The notes: generated from the sequence alone by a model not told the origin. A stretch of DNA of 24,699 nt from JBIOYL01 sp044870185 (GCA_044870185.1 JBIOYL010000168.1:1-24699), one strand, 5' to 3'. Shown: positions 1 through 8,637, numbered from the stretch's first letter. Numbers and translations are program-made.

Positions 1-2
1 CC

Positions 3-3000
3 CGGCGGCGGGCCCGCGGCGGCTCCCGGGTCGCCTCGCGGGTCGGCGACGCGGCCTCCGAGCCCGAGCCCGAGCCGGTCGAGGCGGCCCATGTGGCTCC
101 GCCCGCACCCAAGCCGCCGGCGCCGGCGGAGCCGCCCGGCGCCGGCGAGGTCCAGCAGCTCGCCATGACGCTGCAGGCCGAGGCGGGCGGGGCCTATACC
201 ACGCCGCCGCGCAGGCTGCTGCGCCGCGGCGAGTCGCGTCCGGTCGACGCCCGGCGGCTGGACGAGACCGCCCAGACGCTGGAGGGGGTGCTCGACCAGT
301 TCGAGGTCGACGCCCACGTGGCCCGCTACACGCGCGGGCCGACCGTGACCCGCTACGAGGTGGAGCTCGGCCCGGCGGTGAAGGTGGCCCGGGTGATCGG
401 GCTGTCCCACGACATCGCCTACGCGCTCGCCTCCCCGGACGTGCGCATCATCGCCCCGATCCCCGGCAAGTCGGCGATCGGCATCGAGGTGCCCAACCGG
501 GACCGCGAGCTGGTCACGCTGGGCGACATCCTCGACAGCCCCGCGGCCAGACGCAAGGGCCTGCCGCCGCTCACGGTGGCGCTGGGCAAGGACATCGGCG
601 GCGAGCCGGTGCTGGTCAGCCTGGCCGACATGCCGCACGTGCTGATCGCCGGGTCCACCGGCTCCGGCAAAGCGCTCGCCCTCGACACCCCCGTGCCGAC
701 TCCCACGGGGTGGACGACGATGGGGGACCTGCGCGACGGCGACTGTGTGTTCGGCGCGGACGGGCAGCCGTGCAGGGTGCTCAAGGCGCATGACGTGCTG
801 CTCGGTGAGCCGTGCTACGAGGTCGAATTCGACGACGGCACCGTGATCGTGGCGTCCGCCGATCACCTGTGGTCGACGACAGACCGGGCGGCGAGGGTCT
901 CCCTTGCGAGAGGCGCCCGCCAGGACGCGGAACCATCCCGCGCACGCGATCGGCTCGCACTCCTGGACCGCCTGATCGCGAACGGGGACCCGGACGAGTT
1001 GGTCACGGCGGAGGAGGTGGCTGCCAATGTCAAGACGCGGCCCGCTCGCACGTACCGGCGCGGCGACCTGCTCGCAGCGTTGCACACGCGCGCCTACCAG
1101 CAGGCCCTGGGCCAGCGGGACAAGCGCACCGGCCCTCGGGTCGTCACCACCCAGGAGATCCGCGACACCCTCCGGGTCCATGACCACGTCAACCACTCGA
1201 TCCGGGTATGTGGTCCGCTGGGGTACGTCGACCGGGAGCTACCCGTCGACCCCTACGTTCTCGGTTGCTGGCTTGGCGACGGCAACAGCGCACATGCGCA
1301 GTTCTACTGCGCCGACAGCGAGATCATCGCCAACATCGAAGCTGCCGGGTTCGAGGCCCGCAAGCAGGCCTGGAACCGATACGCATGGGGCATCGTCGGC
1401 CTGGCTGCACGCCTGCGCCAACTCGGTGTGCTCGGCAACAAGCATGTCCCTGACGCGTACCTGCGTGCGGCACCGGACCAGCGCCTCGCGTTGCTGCAGG
1501 GCCTCCTGGATACCGACGGAAACATCGGAACCAATGGATCGGTGGAGTTCACCAACACCAATCGGCGTCTTGCTGAGGCGGTCGTCGAGCTGGCCGTAAG
1601 TCTCGGCCACAAGGCGGTCCTGCATGAACGACGCGCCATGCTCAACGGGCGTGACTGCGGTCCGAAGTACGTCGTGACGTGGACTCCACCAGATCCCGTC
1701 TTCCGGCTTTCCCGCAAGCTCGCCCGACAGAAGCTCACGGGTCATCGAGGAGTTCAGCGCGTCCGTTACGTTGTCGACGTCCGACCGGTCCCGAGTCGTC
1801 CGGTCCGGTGCATCACCGTGGACGCGCCCGATCACCTCTACCTGGCCTCTCGAGGATGCATCCCGACGCACAACAGCGTGTCCCTCAACGCGCTGGTGAC
1901 CAGCCTGCTGATGCGTAACCGGCCCGACGACGTGCGCCTGATCCTGATCGACCCCAAGCGGGTCGAGCTGACCAACTACGACGGCGTGCCGCACCTGATC
2001 ACGCCGGTGGTCACCCATCCCAAGCGGGCCGGCGAGGCGCTCAACTGGGCGGTGCGGGAGATGGACATGCGCCTGGAGACCCTGGCGATCGCCGGGGTGC
2101 GCAACATCGCCGCCTACAACCGCGCCGCCGCCGACGGCACCCTGCCCAGGCTCCCCTCGGCGGGCCTGGACGCCGGGGACCGGCCGGACGACGCCGGGGG
2201 CCGGCGGGACGCCGGGGGCCGGCCGGACGTCGGGGCCCGGCCGGACGACGCCGGGGGTCGGCCGGACGACGCCGGGGACCAGGCGGACGCGGTCGACCGG
2301 GCGGACGTCGGGGACCGGCCGGGTGCGCGCCGGCCTACCCTGCCCTACATCGTGGTCGTGATCGACGAGCTGTCCGACCTGATGATGGTCGCCCCCCGTG
2401 AGGTGGAGGACGCCATCTGCCGCATCGCCCAGATGGCCCGGGCGGTCGGCATCCACCTGGTGGTGGCCACCCAGCGCCCGTCGGTCGACGTCGTCACCGG
2501 GCTGATCAAGGCGAACATCCCGAGCCGGATCGCGTTCATGGTGGCCAGCGCCCAGGACTCCCGCGTGATCCTGGACGCGGGCGGGGCCGACAAGCTGGTC
2601 GGCCACGGCGACATGCTGTACCTGCCCGGCGGGACCTCCAAGCCACGCCGCATCCAGGGTGCCTTCATCACCGAGAAGGAGGTCGAGGCGGTCGTCGCCT
2701 ACTGCAAGGCGCAGCAGCAGGTGCGCTACCAGCCGGGGGTGGTGGCCGAAGGCCGGCAGGCCGGCGACGACGACGGCGACGAGGACCCGCTGCTCACCGA
2801 GGCCATGGAGATCGTCGTCCGTTCCGGTCTGGGCTCGACCTCGATGCTGCAGTCGAAGATGAAGGTCGGCTTCTCGCGGGCCCGGCGGATCATGGACCAG
2901 CTCGAGGAGCGGGGCGTGGTCGGCCCGTCGGAGGGCTCCAAGCCCCGCGACGTGCTCATGACGGTGGAGGAGCTCGAGCAGCTCCGGGCGCACGAGCGCT

Positions 3001-3026
3001 CCTACGGCGAGCTCGCCGGGGACTGA
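3..3026 (+). CDS. ftsK: DNA translocase FtsK/SpoIIIE, 5'-truncated, intein-containing
   Basis: ATP-driven DNA pump that moves chromosomes through the division septum. The frame is open to the left edge with no stop, so the gene starts outside the window; the GTG at 93 is only the first start-like codon and the membrane-anchor domain is missing. Numbering from that GTG, the translocase alpha domain covers about residues 50-160. Walker A (GSTGSGK) ends at residue 193, where an intein of about 401 residues interrupts it, and the host resumes at 595 with SVSLNALV. Joining the two gives a perfect GSTGSGKS P-loop. Walker B is VVVIDEL, followed by the conserved ATQRPSVDVVTGLIKANIPSRI stretch in two parts (ATQRPSVDVV and KANIPSRI). 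The C-terminal winged-helix gamma domain that reads KOPS sites covers about the last 75 residues. A degenerate acidic repeat (2169-2322) lies before Walker B. The gene converges on the cyclase gene at 3078. Confidence 0.95.
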   Translation, partial: RRRARGGSRVASRVGDAASEPEPEPVEAAHVAPPAPKPPAPAEPPGAGEVQQLAMTLQAEAGGAYTTPPRRLLRRGESRPVDARRLDETAQTLEGVLDQFEVDAHVARYTRGPTVTRYEVELGPAVKVARVIGLSHDIAYALASPDVRIIAPIPGKSAIGIEVPNRDRELVTLGDILDSPAARRKGLPPLTVALGKDIGGEPVLVSLADMPHVLIAGSTGSGKALALDTPVPTPTGWTTMGDLRDGDCVFGADGQPCRVLKAHDVLLGEPCYEVEFDDGTVIVASADHLWSTTDRAARVSLARGARQDAEPSRARDRLALLDRLIANGDPDELVTAEEVAANVKTRPARTYRRGDLLAALHTRAYQQALGQRDKRTGPRVVTTQEIRDTLRVHDHVNHSIRVCGPLGYVDRELPVDPYVLGCWLGDGNSAHAQFYCADSEIIANIEAAGFEARKQAWNRYAWGIVGLAARLRQLGVLGNKHVPDAYLRAAPDQRLALLQGLLDTDGNIGTNGSVEFTNTNRRLAEAVVELAVSLGHKAVLHERRAMLNGRDCGPKYVVTWTPPDPVFRLSRKLARQKLTGHRGVQRVRYVVDVRPVPSRPVRCITVDAPDHLYLASRGCIPTHNSVSLNALVTSLLMRNRPDDVRLILIDPKRVELTNYDGVPHLITPVVTHPKRAGEALNWAVREMDMRLETLAIAGVRNIAAYNRAAADGTLPRLPSAGLDAGDRPDDAGGRRDAGGRPDVGARPDDAGGRPDDAGDQADAVDRADVGDRPGARRPTLPYIVVVIDELSDLMMVAPREVEDAICRIAQMARAVGIHLVVATQRPSVDVVTGLIKANIPSRIAFMVASAQDSRVILDAGGADKLVGHGDMLYLPGGTSKPRRIQGAFITEKEVEAVVAYCKAQQQVRYQPGVVAEGRQAGDDDGDEDPLLTEAMEIVVRSGLGSTSMLQSKMKVGFSRARRIMDQLEERGVVGPSEGSKPRDVLMTVEELEQLRAHERSYGELAGD
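672..1874 (+). other. Class 3-type intein with LAGLIDADG homing endonuclease inside FtsK
   Basis: In-frame insertion of 401 codons between Lys and Ser of Walker A. The first residue is Ala, not Cys or Ser, beginning ALALDTPVPTPTG; the last two are His-Asn, and the +1 extein residue is Ser. Without an N-terminal nucleophile, class 3 inteins use a Trp/Cys/Thr set, and all three are visible: Trp67 two residues after the block B His65 (HLW), Cys380 in place of the usual block F Asp (RCITV), and Thr399 before the terminal His400-Asn401 (THN). Two LAGLIDADG motifs occur at about intein residues 196-204 (LGCWLGDG) and 274-283 (LLQGLLDTDG), both with the catalytic Asp, so a homing endonuclease may be intact. 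Base use differs from the host: 1501-1560 contains 33 G/C of 60, well below the flanking ftsK exons. Class assignment rests on motif alignment by eye. Confidence 0.9.
2169..2322 (+). repeat. Degenerate tandem repeat coding for an acidic FtsK loop
   Basis: About eight imperfect copies of an 18-21 nt unit (core GACGCCGGGGGCCGGCCG) encode six- or seven-residue units such as DAGGRPD, DVGARPD and DAGDQAD. The stretch lies between the helicase segment ending in NRAAADGTLPRLPSAG and the Walker B strand YIVVVIDEL. Other FtsK proteins have a short variable loop there, so it should be a surface loop expansion rather than a domain. It stays in frame throughout. Confidence 0.75.
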
Positions 3027-3027
3027 G

Positions 3028-3092
3028 GTCCTCGCCGGGACGTAGCCCAGCGACGGGCGTCCTCGCCGGGACTGACGTCAGCGACGGCCGGC
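3028..3092. repeat. Two-copy imperfect repeat between convergent ftsK and cyclase genes
   Basis: The short gap between the ftsK stop and the end of the cyclase gene, and the first bases of that gene, carry two copies of TCCTCGCCGGGAC, each followed after a short spacer by CAGCGACGG. No stem with a T tract was recognised, so a terminator for either gene is not evident. Confidence 0.5.
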
Positions 3093-6000
3093 GCCGGGGT
3101 CCTGGCGCCGGGGCGCCGGGACCGCCGCCAGGCGGGCGCGGGCCCGCCGGATGTGGGCGACGCTGCCCTTCGCCTCGTACAGCGCGACCGCCTCGGCCAG
3201 CCGCCTCGCGGCGTCGCCGTGGGCGCCGGTCAGGGCGAGCACCTCGGCCAGGTCGGTCAGCGCGGCCGCCTGGTCGAGCACCATGTCCGAGGCCGCCAGC
3301 AGGGCGACCGCCTGCTCGGCGAGCCGGCGGGCCGGCGCCGCCTCGCCCCGCGCCGCCAGCAGCTTGGCCCGCACCCCCCGCCAGACCGCCTGCGTGATGA
3401 CATCCTCACCGGCCGCCGTCCGTTCGGCGTCGAAGGTCAGCTCCTCGCTCTCGTTGACGCGGCCCTGGGCGTACAGCACCTGCGCGAGCTCGGCGGCGGC
3501 CGTGGAACGGTAGCTCACGTCCCCCAGCCGGGCCAGGGCCGCGTAGCCGCGCCGCAGCTCCGCCTCGGCGGCGGCCAGGTCCCCGGCCAGCGTCTCGATC
3601 AGGCTGGTGACCTGGCTGACCCGGGCGAGCTGCACCTCGTGGCCCAGCTCCTCGTACACCTGCGAGGCCTGCGCGACGAGGAGGCGCCCCTGGTCCACCT
3701 CGCCGCGCAGGGCATGCATGGCGCCGAGGTGGACGAGGCTGCCGGCTTCGAGCAGCCGCTGGCCGCGGGCGCGCGCCCAGTCGAGGTGCCGCTCCCCGAA
3801 CGCCGTCACCTCCTCCACCGGGGTCGGCCCGTGCGCCATCGACCCGAGCGTGCAGTACCGGATCCAGCCTTCGGCGCGGCCGTCGCCGCACCGGCGGGCG
3901 TGCGCGAGCGCCCGCTCGAGGGCGTGGATGCGCTCGACCATCCGTCCCCGGACCAGGTGGACGTGCGCTTCGAGCTGCCACGCCTCGGCCAGGGCGTGGT
4001 CGTCGCCGGCCGCCTCGAGCACCGGGACGGCCTCGCCGACCTCGCGCAGCACCCGGTCGGTGCGCCGGTCGGGGTCGGTGAGCAGCCACACGAAGCTCCG
4101 CTCGACGCCCGCGTAGGCGACCAGGCGGCGGTCGCCCCGCTCGGCCGCCCTGGCCGCCAGCTCGTCGAAGGCCGCGGCGGCGGCGGCCAGCTCGCCGACC
4201 GCCCGATAGGCCTCGCCGAGCTGACCGAGCAGGCCCAGCCGGTCCGGATGGGTGTCGGAGGGCAGCGCCAGGGCGCGGGACAGCAGGCGCACGGCACCCG
4301 GGCCGTCGCCGCGGGCGAACGCCCGGGTGCCCACCCGCGCCAGCCGCTCGGCCGCCCGGTAGGCCAGCTCCTGCCGGGGCCGGCCGAGCTCGGCGCGGTA
4401 GCGGTGGGCCTGCTCGAGGTGGTAGCCGACGATCTCGTCGTAGGAGCGCACCCGCTCGCCGCTGGTGCGGTCGAGCCAGCTTGCGAACTGCTCGTGCAGG
4501 TCGGCCCGCGCCAGCTTGGGCAGCGACTCGTAGGCTGCCTCCTGCAGCAGGATGTGGCGGAAGCGGAAGGTCTCCTGGTCGACGAAGTCGGAGCGGCTGT
4601 GGCGGATCAGGCCCTTGCGCACCAGCGACGACAGGCCCGGCCCGACCCGGCGGCGGACCGGCTCGGGCGCGAGCTCGACGACGGCGGCACGGTAGAAGCT
4701 CTGGCCGACGACCGCGCCCCGCTGGGCGACGACCCGCTCGTCGTCGGGCAGCCGTTCGAGCCGGGCGGCCAGCAGCGCCTGGATGGTCGGCGGGACGGTC
4801 ACCGTGGGCAGGTCGGCCGTGGCCACCCAGCGGCCGTCGACGCGGCGCAGCAGCCCGTCGTCGATGAGCATGCCGAGCAGCTCCTCGACGAACAGCGGGT
4901 TGCCGTCGGCCGCTGCCGAGATCCGCGCTGCCGTGCCGGCCGGCAGCTCGGCGTCGCCGAGCAGCTCCGCCACCAGCCGCTCGGCCTCGGCCTGGCCGAG
5001 CGGCTCCAGCAGCAGGCACATGCCATTCAGCTTGCCGCCGCTCCAGTGCGGGCGGGCGTCCAGCAGCTCCGGCCGGCCGAGGCAGGCGAGCACGAGCGGC
5101 GCCTGGACCGCCCAGTCGGCCACGTGCTCGACGAGGTCGAGGAACAGCGGCTCGGCCCACTGGATGTCGTCGAACAGCACCACCAGCGGGCGGGCCAGCG
5201 CGAGCGTCTCGAGCAGCCGGCGCACCGCCCAGAAGGTCTCCTCGACGGTGCCGGTCGGCGCGCCCGCGCCGATGAGCTCGGCGACCCGGTCGACGATCGG
5301 GTCGGCGTGCGGCTCGCCGGCAAGCAGGGCGGCGAGCTTGGCCCGGGCCGCTGCGGCCGGCTCGTCGCCGCGCAGGCCGGCGCTCTGGCGCACGACCGAG
5401 ACCAGCGGCCAGAACGTGATGCCCTCGCCGTAGGACAGGCAGCGCCCGCGCAGCACCATGGCCCGGTCGCCGACGGCGGCCAGGAACTCCTCGGCCAGCC
5501 GGGACTTGCCCACGCCGGCCTCCCCGAGGATGGTCAGGAGCTGGCAGGTGCGGTCCCGCACGGCACGGGAGAAGACCTGCTGGAGCAGGGCGGTCTCGCG
5601 CTCGCGGCCGACCAGCCCGCCGGCGAGGCGGCGGCCGTGGCCGGGGGCGTCGGCGCGCACGGCGACCAGCCGGCGGGCCGGGACGGGCGTGGTCTTGCCC
5701 TTGGCGACCAGCGGCGGGACGGGCTCGGCGACCACCACGTGGCGGACCAGGCGGTAGGTGGGCTCCGACAGGAGCGTATGGCCGGGCGGCGCGAGCTGCT
5801 CGATCCTGGCTGCCACGTTGACCGCATCGCCGGTGACGAGCGTCCGGGCGGCGACCGGGTCGCCGGTCACCACGATGCCGGTGTTGATGCCCATGCGGAT
5901 GGTGATGCGCACGCCGAGGTCGCGCTCGAGCTCGTCGTTGAGCCCGGCGACTGCGTTGGTGATCCCGGCGGCCGCCCGCACGGCGCGCACGGCGTCGTCC

Positions 6001-6302
6001 TCGTGGAGCTGGGGGATGCCGAACACGGCCATCACCGCGTCGCCGACGTACGTTTCGACGGTCGCGCCATGGCCGGCGAGCACCGCCCGGACCAGGGCGA
6101 AGAAGCGGCCCATGACCTGCCGGAGCGCCTCGGGGTCCAGGCGGTCGCCGGCGCTGGCGACCCGGGCGATGTCGCAGAACAGCATCGTGACCGTCTTGCG
6201 GACCTCGGCCGGGGAGGCGGCCGGGACCAGCGGGGACCCGCAGATGGAACAGAACCGGGCTCGTTCCAGGTTGTCCTCGCCGCAGCTCGCGCAGACCGCC
6301 AT
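3078..6302 (-). CDS. Zinc ribbon-adenylate/guanylate cyclase-ATPase-TPR regulator
   Basis: A 1,074-residue signalling protein of a type common in Actinomycetota. Order: a zinc ribbon with Cys4, Cys7, Cys18 and Cys21; a class III nucleotide cyclase domain at about 35-215 with metal Asp44 (FCDIA) and Asp88 (GDAVMAVFG), and transition-state Asn162 and Arg166 (NVAAR); a P-loop ATPase with Walker A GEAGVGKS at 260-267 and Walker B LVVLFDDIQWAEP; then a long Ala/Leu/Arg-rich helical region typical of TPR repeats. The residue normally Lys for adenine recognition (E-K-F/Y-x-GDAV) appears to be Thr84 (ETYVGDAV), so substrate choice or activity is uncertain. Start: ATG with GGGAGG six bases upstream. 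The target is unknown; the gene has no operon partner and is divergent from the rodZ-like gene. Confidence 0.88.
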   Translation of the reverse strand: MAVCASCGEDNLERARFCSICGSPLVPAASPAEVRKTVTMLFCDIARVASAGDRLDPEALRQVMGRFFALVRAVLAGHGATVETYVGDAVMAVFGIPQLHEDDAVRAVRAAAGITNAVAGLNDELERDLGVRITIRMGINTGIVVTGDPVAARTLVTGDAVNVAARIEQLAPPGHTLLSEPTYRLVRHVVVAEPVPPLVAKGKTTPVPARRLVAVRADAPGHGRRLAGGLVGRERETALLQQVFSRAVRDRTCQLLTILGEAGVGKSRLAEEFLAAVGDRAMVLRGRCLSYGEGITFWPLVSVVRQSAGLRGDEPAAAARAKLAALLAGEPHADPIVDRVAELIGAGAPTGTVEETFWAVRRLLETLALARPLVVLFDDIQWAEPLFLDLVEHVADWAVQAPLVLACLGRPELLDARPHWSGGKLNGMCLLLEPLGQAEAERLVAELLGDAELPAGTAARISAAADGNPLFVEELLGMLIDDGLLRRVDGRWVATADLPTVTVPPTIQALLAARLERLPDDERVVAQRGAVVGQSFYRAAVVELAPEPVRRRVGPGLSSLVRKGLIRHSRSDFVDQETFRFRHILLQEAAYESLPKLARADLHEQFASWLDRTSGERVRSYDEIVGYHLEQAHRYRAELGRPRQELAYRAAERLARVGTRAFARGDGPGAVRLLSRALALPSDTHPDRLGLLGQLGEAYRAVGELAAAAAAFDELAARAAERGDRRLVAYAGVERSFVWLLTDPDRRTDRVLREVGEAVPVLEAAGDDHALAEAWQLEAHVHLVRGRMVERIHALERALAHARRCGDGRAEGWIRYCTLGSMAHGPTPVEEVTAFGERHLDWARARGQRLLEAGSLVHLGAMHALRGEVDQGRLLVAQASQVYEELGHEVQLARVSQVTSLIETLAGDLAAAEAELRRGYAALARLGDVSYRSTAAAELAQVLYAQGRVNESEELTFDAERTAAGEDVITQAVWRGVRAKLLAARGEAAPARRLAEQAVALLAASDMVLDQAAALTDLAEVLALTGAHGDAARRLAEAVALYEAKGSVAHIRRARARLAAVPAPRRQDPGAGRR

Positions 6303-6465
6303 CAGAGCCTCCCGAGGAGACTGCCGGAGGAGTCACGCCCGCAGTGTAGAGCGGCGGTCGGGCCGGGTCGCCCGGGTAGTGCGCGCCGGCCGGGCGGGCC
6401 AGCTCACGGTGCCGGCGGTTGCCGGCGGCCGCGCCGGCAGGTGCGCCGGCGGTGCCGACAGGCAG

Positions 6466-6494
6466 TTGCCGCCAGCCGCTCGCACGCCTAGAAT
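6466..6494 (+). promoter_or_regulatory. Candidate sigma70-type promoter for the rodZ-like gene
   Basis: TTGCCG at 6466-6471 and TAGAAT at 6489-6494 are separated by exactly 17 bases, matching the -35/-10 consensus at four and five of six positions. Transcription would start near 6501, giving a leader of roughly 95 bases before the CTG at 6595. The rest of the gap from 6303 holds the cyclase gene's upstream region, with no other clear signal. Confidence 0.55.
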
Positions 6495-6594
6495 TCCGTG
6501 TCTTGATTGGTAGAGTTTGCCCATCCTGGCGGACGAGGGGGGGCTCGCCGTGGTCGTCGGTGGGTCAGGCTGCAAGCCGTGAAGGGGGTCCCGG

Positions 6595-7320
6595 CTGAGC
6601 GGGATCGGTGAGACGCTGCGTTCGACCAGGCAGGCGCAGGGGCATTCCATCCAGGACGTCGCGGCCGCCACGCGCATCCGGCCGAGCTATCTGGCCGCGC
6701 TCGAAGAGGAGCGCTACGAGTCCCTCGGCGGCGACGTCTACGTCAAGGGGTTCCTGCGCTCGTACGCCGGCTTCCTGGGACTGGACCCGGCTCCGCTGCT
6801 CGACGCCTACCGCGCCAGGCGGCCGGCCGGCCCGTCGCCGGCCACGCACGCCGCCCGCCCGATCCGGTCGCTGGAGCGGCAGCGCCGCGGGGTGAGCTGG
6901 CTCGGCATGGGCATCGCGATCTGCGTGGTCGTGCTGCTCGCGTCGCTGTACCAGCTGTTCAAGCCGGGCTCGTCGCCGACGCCGACCACCAACCCGATCG
7001 TGGCCGGCGCCTCGCACGCGACCAGGCCGACGGCGACCACCAGGCCGCCGGTCACCTCGGCGCCGCCCCGCAAGGGCGTGAGCGTCGTCCTGCGCTACAG
7101 GGCAGCGTCGTGGACGCGGGTCACCGTCGACGGCCGGGTCGTGTTCACGGGCACGCCGAACGCCAACGAGCAGCGCACCTTCTCGGGCGCCAAGCTGGTC
7201 GAGCTCATCATCGGCAACGCCGCCAGCGTGCAGGTGGAGGTCAACGGCAAGCAGCTCGGCTCGCCGGGCGGCGACGGCCAGGTCTGGAAGGGCACCTTCA
7301 CACCCACCACCGGCGCGTAG
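6595..7320 (+). CDS. rodZ: RodZ-like HTH/single-pass membrane protein with CTG start
   Basis: A 241-residue protein with RodZ architecture. An N-terminal Cro/C1-type HTH (about 3-68) begins SGIGETLRSTRQAQGHS and includes IQDVAAATRIRPSYLAALEE; one transmembrane segment lies at about 102-120 (WLGMGIAICVVVLLASLYQ); a Thr/Pro-rich linker runs to about 158; and a C-terminal beta-rich DUF4115 region ends the protein. RodZ proteins link MreB to cell-wall elongation in rods; in actinomycetes the role is less clear. There is no ATG, GTG or TTG between the in-frame TGA at 6580-6582 and the HTH. CTG at 6595 gives the typical N-terminus MSGIGETLR and has a purine-rich GAAGGGGG six bases upstream. Starting instead at GTG 6892 would delete the whole HTH. 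Its place after ftsK fits the common ftsK-rodZ-rimO order. Confidence 0.82.
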   Translation: MSGIGETLRSTRQAQGHSIQDVAAATRIRPSYLAALEEERYESLGGDVYVKGFLRSYAGFLGLDPAPLLDAYRARRPAGPSPATHAARPIRSLERQRRGVSWLGMGIAICVVVLLASLYQLFKPGSSPTPTTNPIVAGASHATRPTATTRPPVTSAPPRKGVSVVLRYRAASWTRVTVDGRVVFTGTPNANEQRTFSGAKLVELIIGNAASVQVEVNGKQLGSPGGDGQVWKGTFTPTTGA

Positions 7321-7344
7321 CCATCTGGGCCGGCGGTGCCGTCG

Positions 7345-8637
7345 CTAGCGCTCGCTGGCCAGCGGGCCGGAGCGCCCGAGCGAGCCGAGTTCGGCGATGT
7401 CGGGCCGATCGCCGAGGGCGACGGTCCAGTCCAGCATCACCCGGAGCTTCCGGCTGACGGTGGGCAGGGCGAGCAGGTGGTAGCCACGGGCCGCCAGCCA
7501 GCCGGTCAGCCCGGTGACGGGGACGCCCACGACCTTGCCCACGCCCTTGTAGTCGGCCAGGTTGACCAGCAGGCCCAGCCCCTTGAAGGAGAACTTGTGC
7601 GGCGTGCCGACGCCGAGCGAGGCGGCCACGTTGCGGGCGCAGGTCTTGGCCTGCCGCAGCGCGTACTGCGCGGTCGGCGGGGTGGCTCGCTCGGGGTGGG
7701 CCGGGTCGGGGATGGCGGCCGCGTCGCCGAGACCGAAGATGTCGTCCCGCCCCTGGACCTTGGTGTAGGCGTCGCAGACGAGCCGGCCCCGCGGGTCGGT
7801 GGGCAGGCCGATCTTGCCGATCAGCGGGTCGGGGACCACCCCGGCGGTCCACACGAACGTCCTCGTCGAGACGGCGTCGCCGTCCGACAGCCGGCACCAG
7901 TCCTCCCCGACCTCCTCCACCGAGGTGCCCAGGCGGATCTCGATGCCCCGCTCGCGCAGCAGCGCGAGCGCGCGCTTGCCCAGCTCCCCGCCCAGCTCGG
8001 GCAGGACGGTCGGGGCCACGTCGACCAGCAGCCAGCGCACGTCCTGTGGCTGCAGCCGCGTGTAGTGGGGCAGCACCCGCCTGACCAGCACCTCCAGCTC
8101 GGCGATGAGCTCGGTGCCGGCGTAGCCGGCACCGACCACGACGAACGTGCAGCGGGCGCTGCGCTCGGCGGGGTCGTCGGCCACGTCGGCGATCTCGAGC
8201 ATGCGCAGGACGTGGTTGCGGATGTGGACGCCCTGGGGCAGGTTCTTGAAGCCCAAGGCATGCTGCTCCAGCCCGGGGATGGGCAGCTTGCGGCTGATCG
8301 ACCCGGGGGCGAGCACCAGCCGGTCCCAGGACAGGACCCGCTGCATGCCCTCGGGGGGCTGGACGGTGACAGTGCGGCCGTCGATGTCGATGTCGACGGC
8401 CTCCCCGACCACGACCCGGGTGCGGCGCAGGATCCGGCGCAGCGGGATCCCGACGTGGCGGGGCTGCAGCGTCCCGGCCGCCGCCTCGGGCAGCAGCGGC
8501 GTGAACAGCATGTAGTTCTCGGGGTTGACCAGCGCGATCTCGGCCGTGCCGTCGGGCAGCAGCTGCTCGAGCTTGCGGGCGCAGGTCGTGCCCCCGAAGC
8601 CGCCGCCCACGATCACGACGCGCCGTTGTCCAGCCAT
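7345..8637 (-). CDS. ndh: Type II NADH dehydrogenase (NAD(P)/FAD oxidoreductase)
   Basis: A 430-residue flavoprotein of the pyridine-nucleotide-disulphide oxidoreductase fold. The FAD-binding Rossmann motif VVIVGGGFGG sits at the N-terminus, an NADH-binding motif VVVGAGYAGTE near residue 165, and the second FAD motif DDIFGLGDAAAIP near 300. A C-terminal stretch with FKGLGLLVNLADYKG and hydrophobic helices matches the membrane-associating part of NDH-2. Expected role: transfer of electrons from NADH to the quinone pool at the inner face of the membrane without proton pumping. The start ATG at 8637 is preceded by GGAGAGCGGAGG and places the Rossmann motif at the usual distance; the frame is open further upstream but that sequence has no domain. 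It ends 24 bases from the rodZ-like gene, convergently, and faces lutA across a 313-base gap. Confidence 0.88.
   Translation of the reverse strand: MAGQRRVVIVGGGFGGTTCARKLEQLLPDGTAEIALVNPENYMLFTPLLPEAAAGTLQPRHVGIPLRRILRRTRVVVGEAVDIDIDGRTVTVQPPEGMQRVLSWDRLVLAPGSISRKLPIPGLEQHALGFKNLPQGVHIRNHVLRMLEIADVADDPAERSARCTFVVVGAGYAGTELIAELEVLVRRVLPHYTRLQPQDVRWLLVDVAPTVLPELGGELGKRALALLRERGIEIRLGTSVEEVGEDWCRLSDGDAVSTRTFVWTAGVVPDPLIGKIGLPTDPRGRLVCDAYTKVQGRDDIFGLGDAAAIPDPAHPERATPPTAQYALRQAKTCARNVAASLGVGTPHKFSFKGLGLLVNLADYKGVGKVVGVPVTGLTGWLAARGYHLLALPTVSRKLRVMLDWTVALGDRPDIAELGSLGRSGPLASER

Noticed and set aside
1239..2993. 584-codon open frame antisense to ftsK
   Set aside because: High-GC shadow: no domain, His/Asp/Val-rich composition typical of an antisense frame, and ftsK on the other strand has clear motifs.
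3153..6491. 1,112-codon + strand open frame opposite the cyclase gene
   Set aside because: Low-complexity Gly/Asp/Arg/Leu sequence without motifs; the minus strand encodes complete cyclase and ATPase motifs.
6892..7320. Separate 142-residue gene starting at GTG 6892
   Set aside because: The frame upstream encodes a complete RodZ-type HTH without a stop, so this is only the 3' part of a longer gene.
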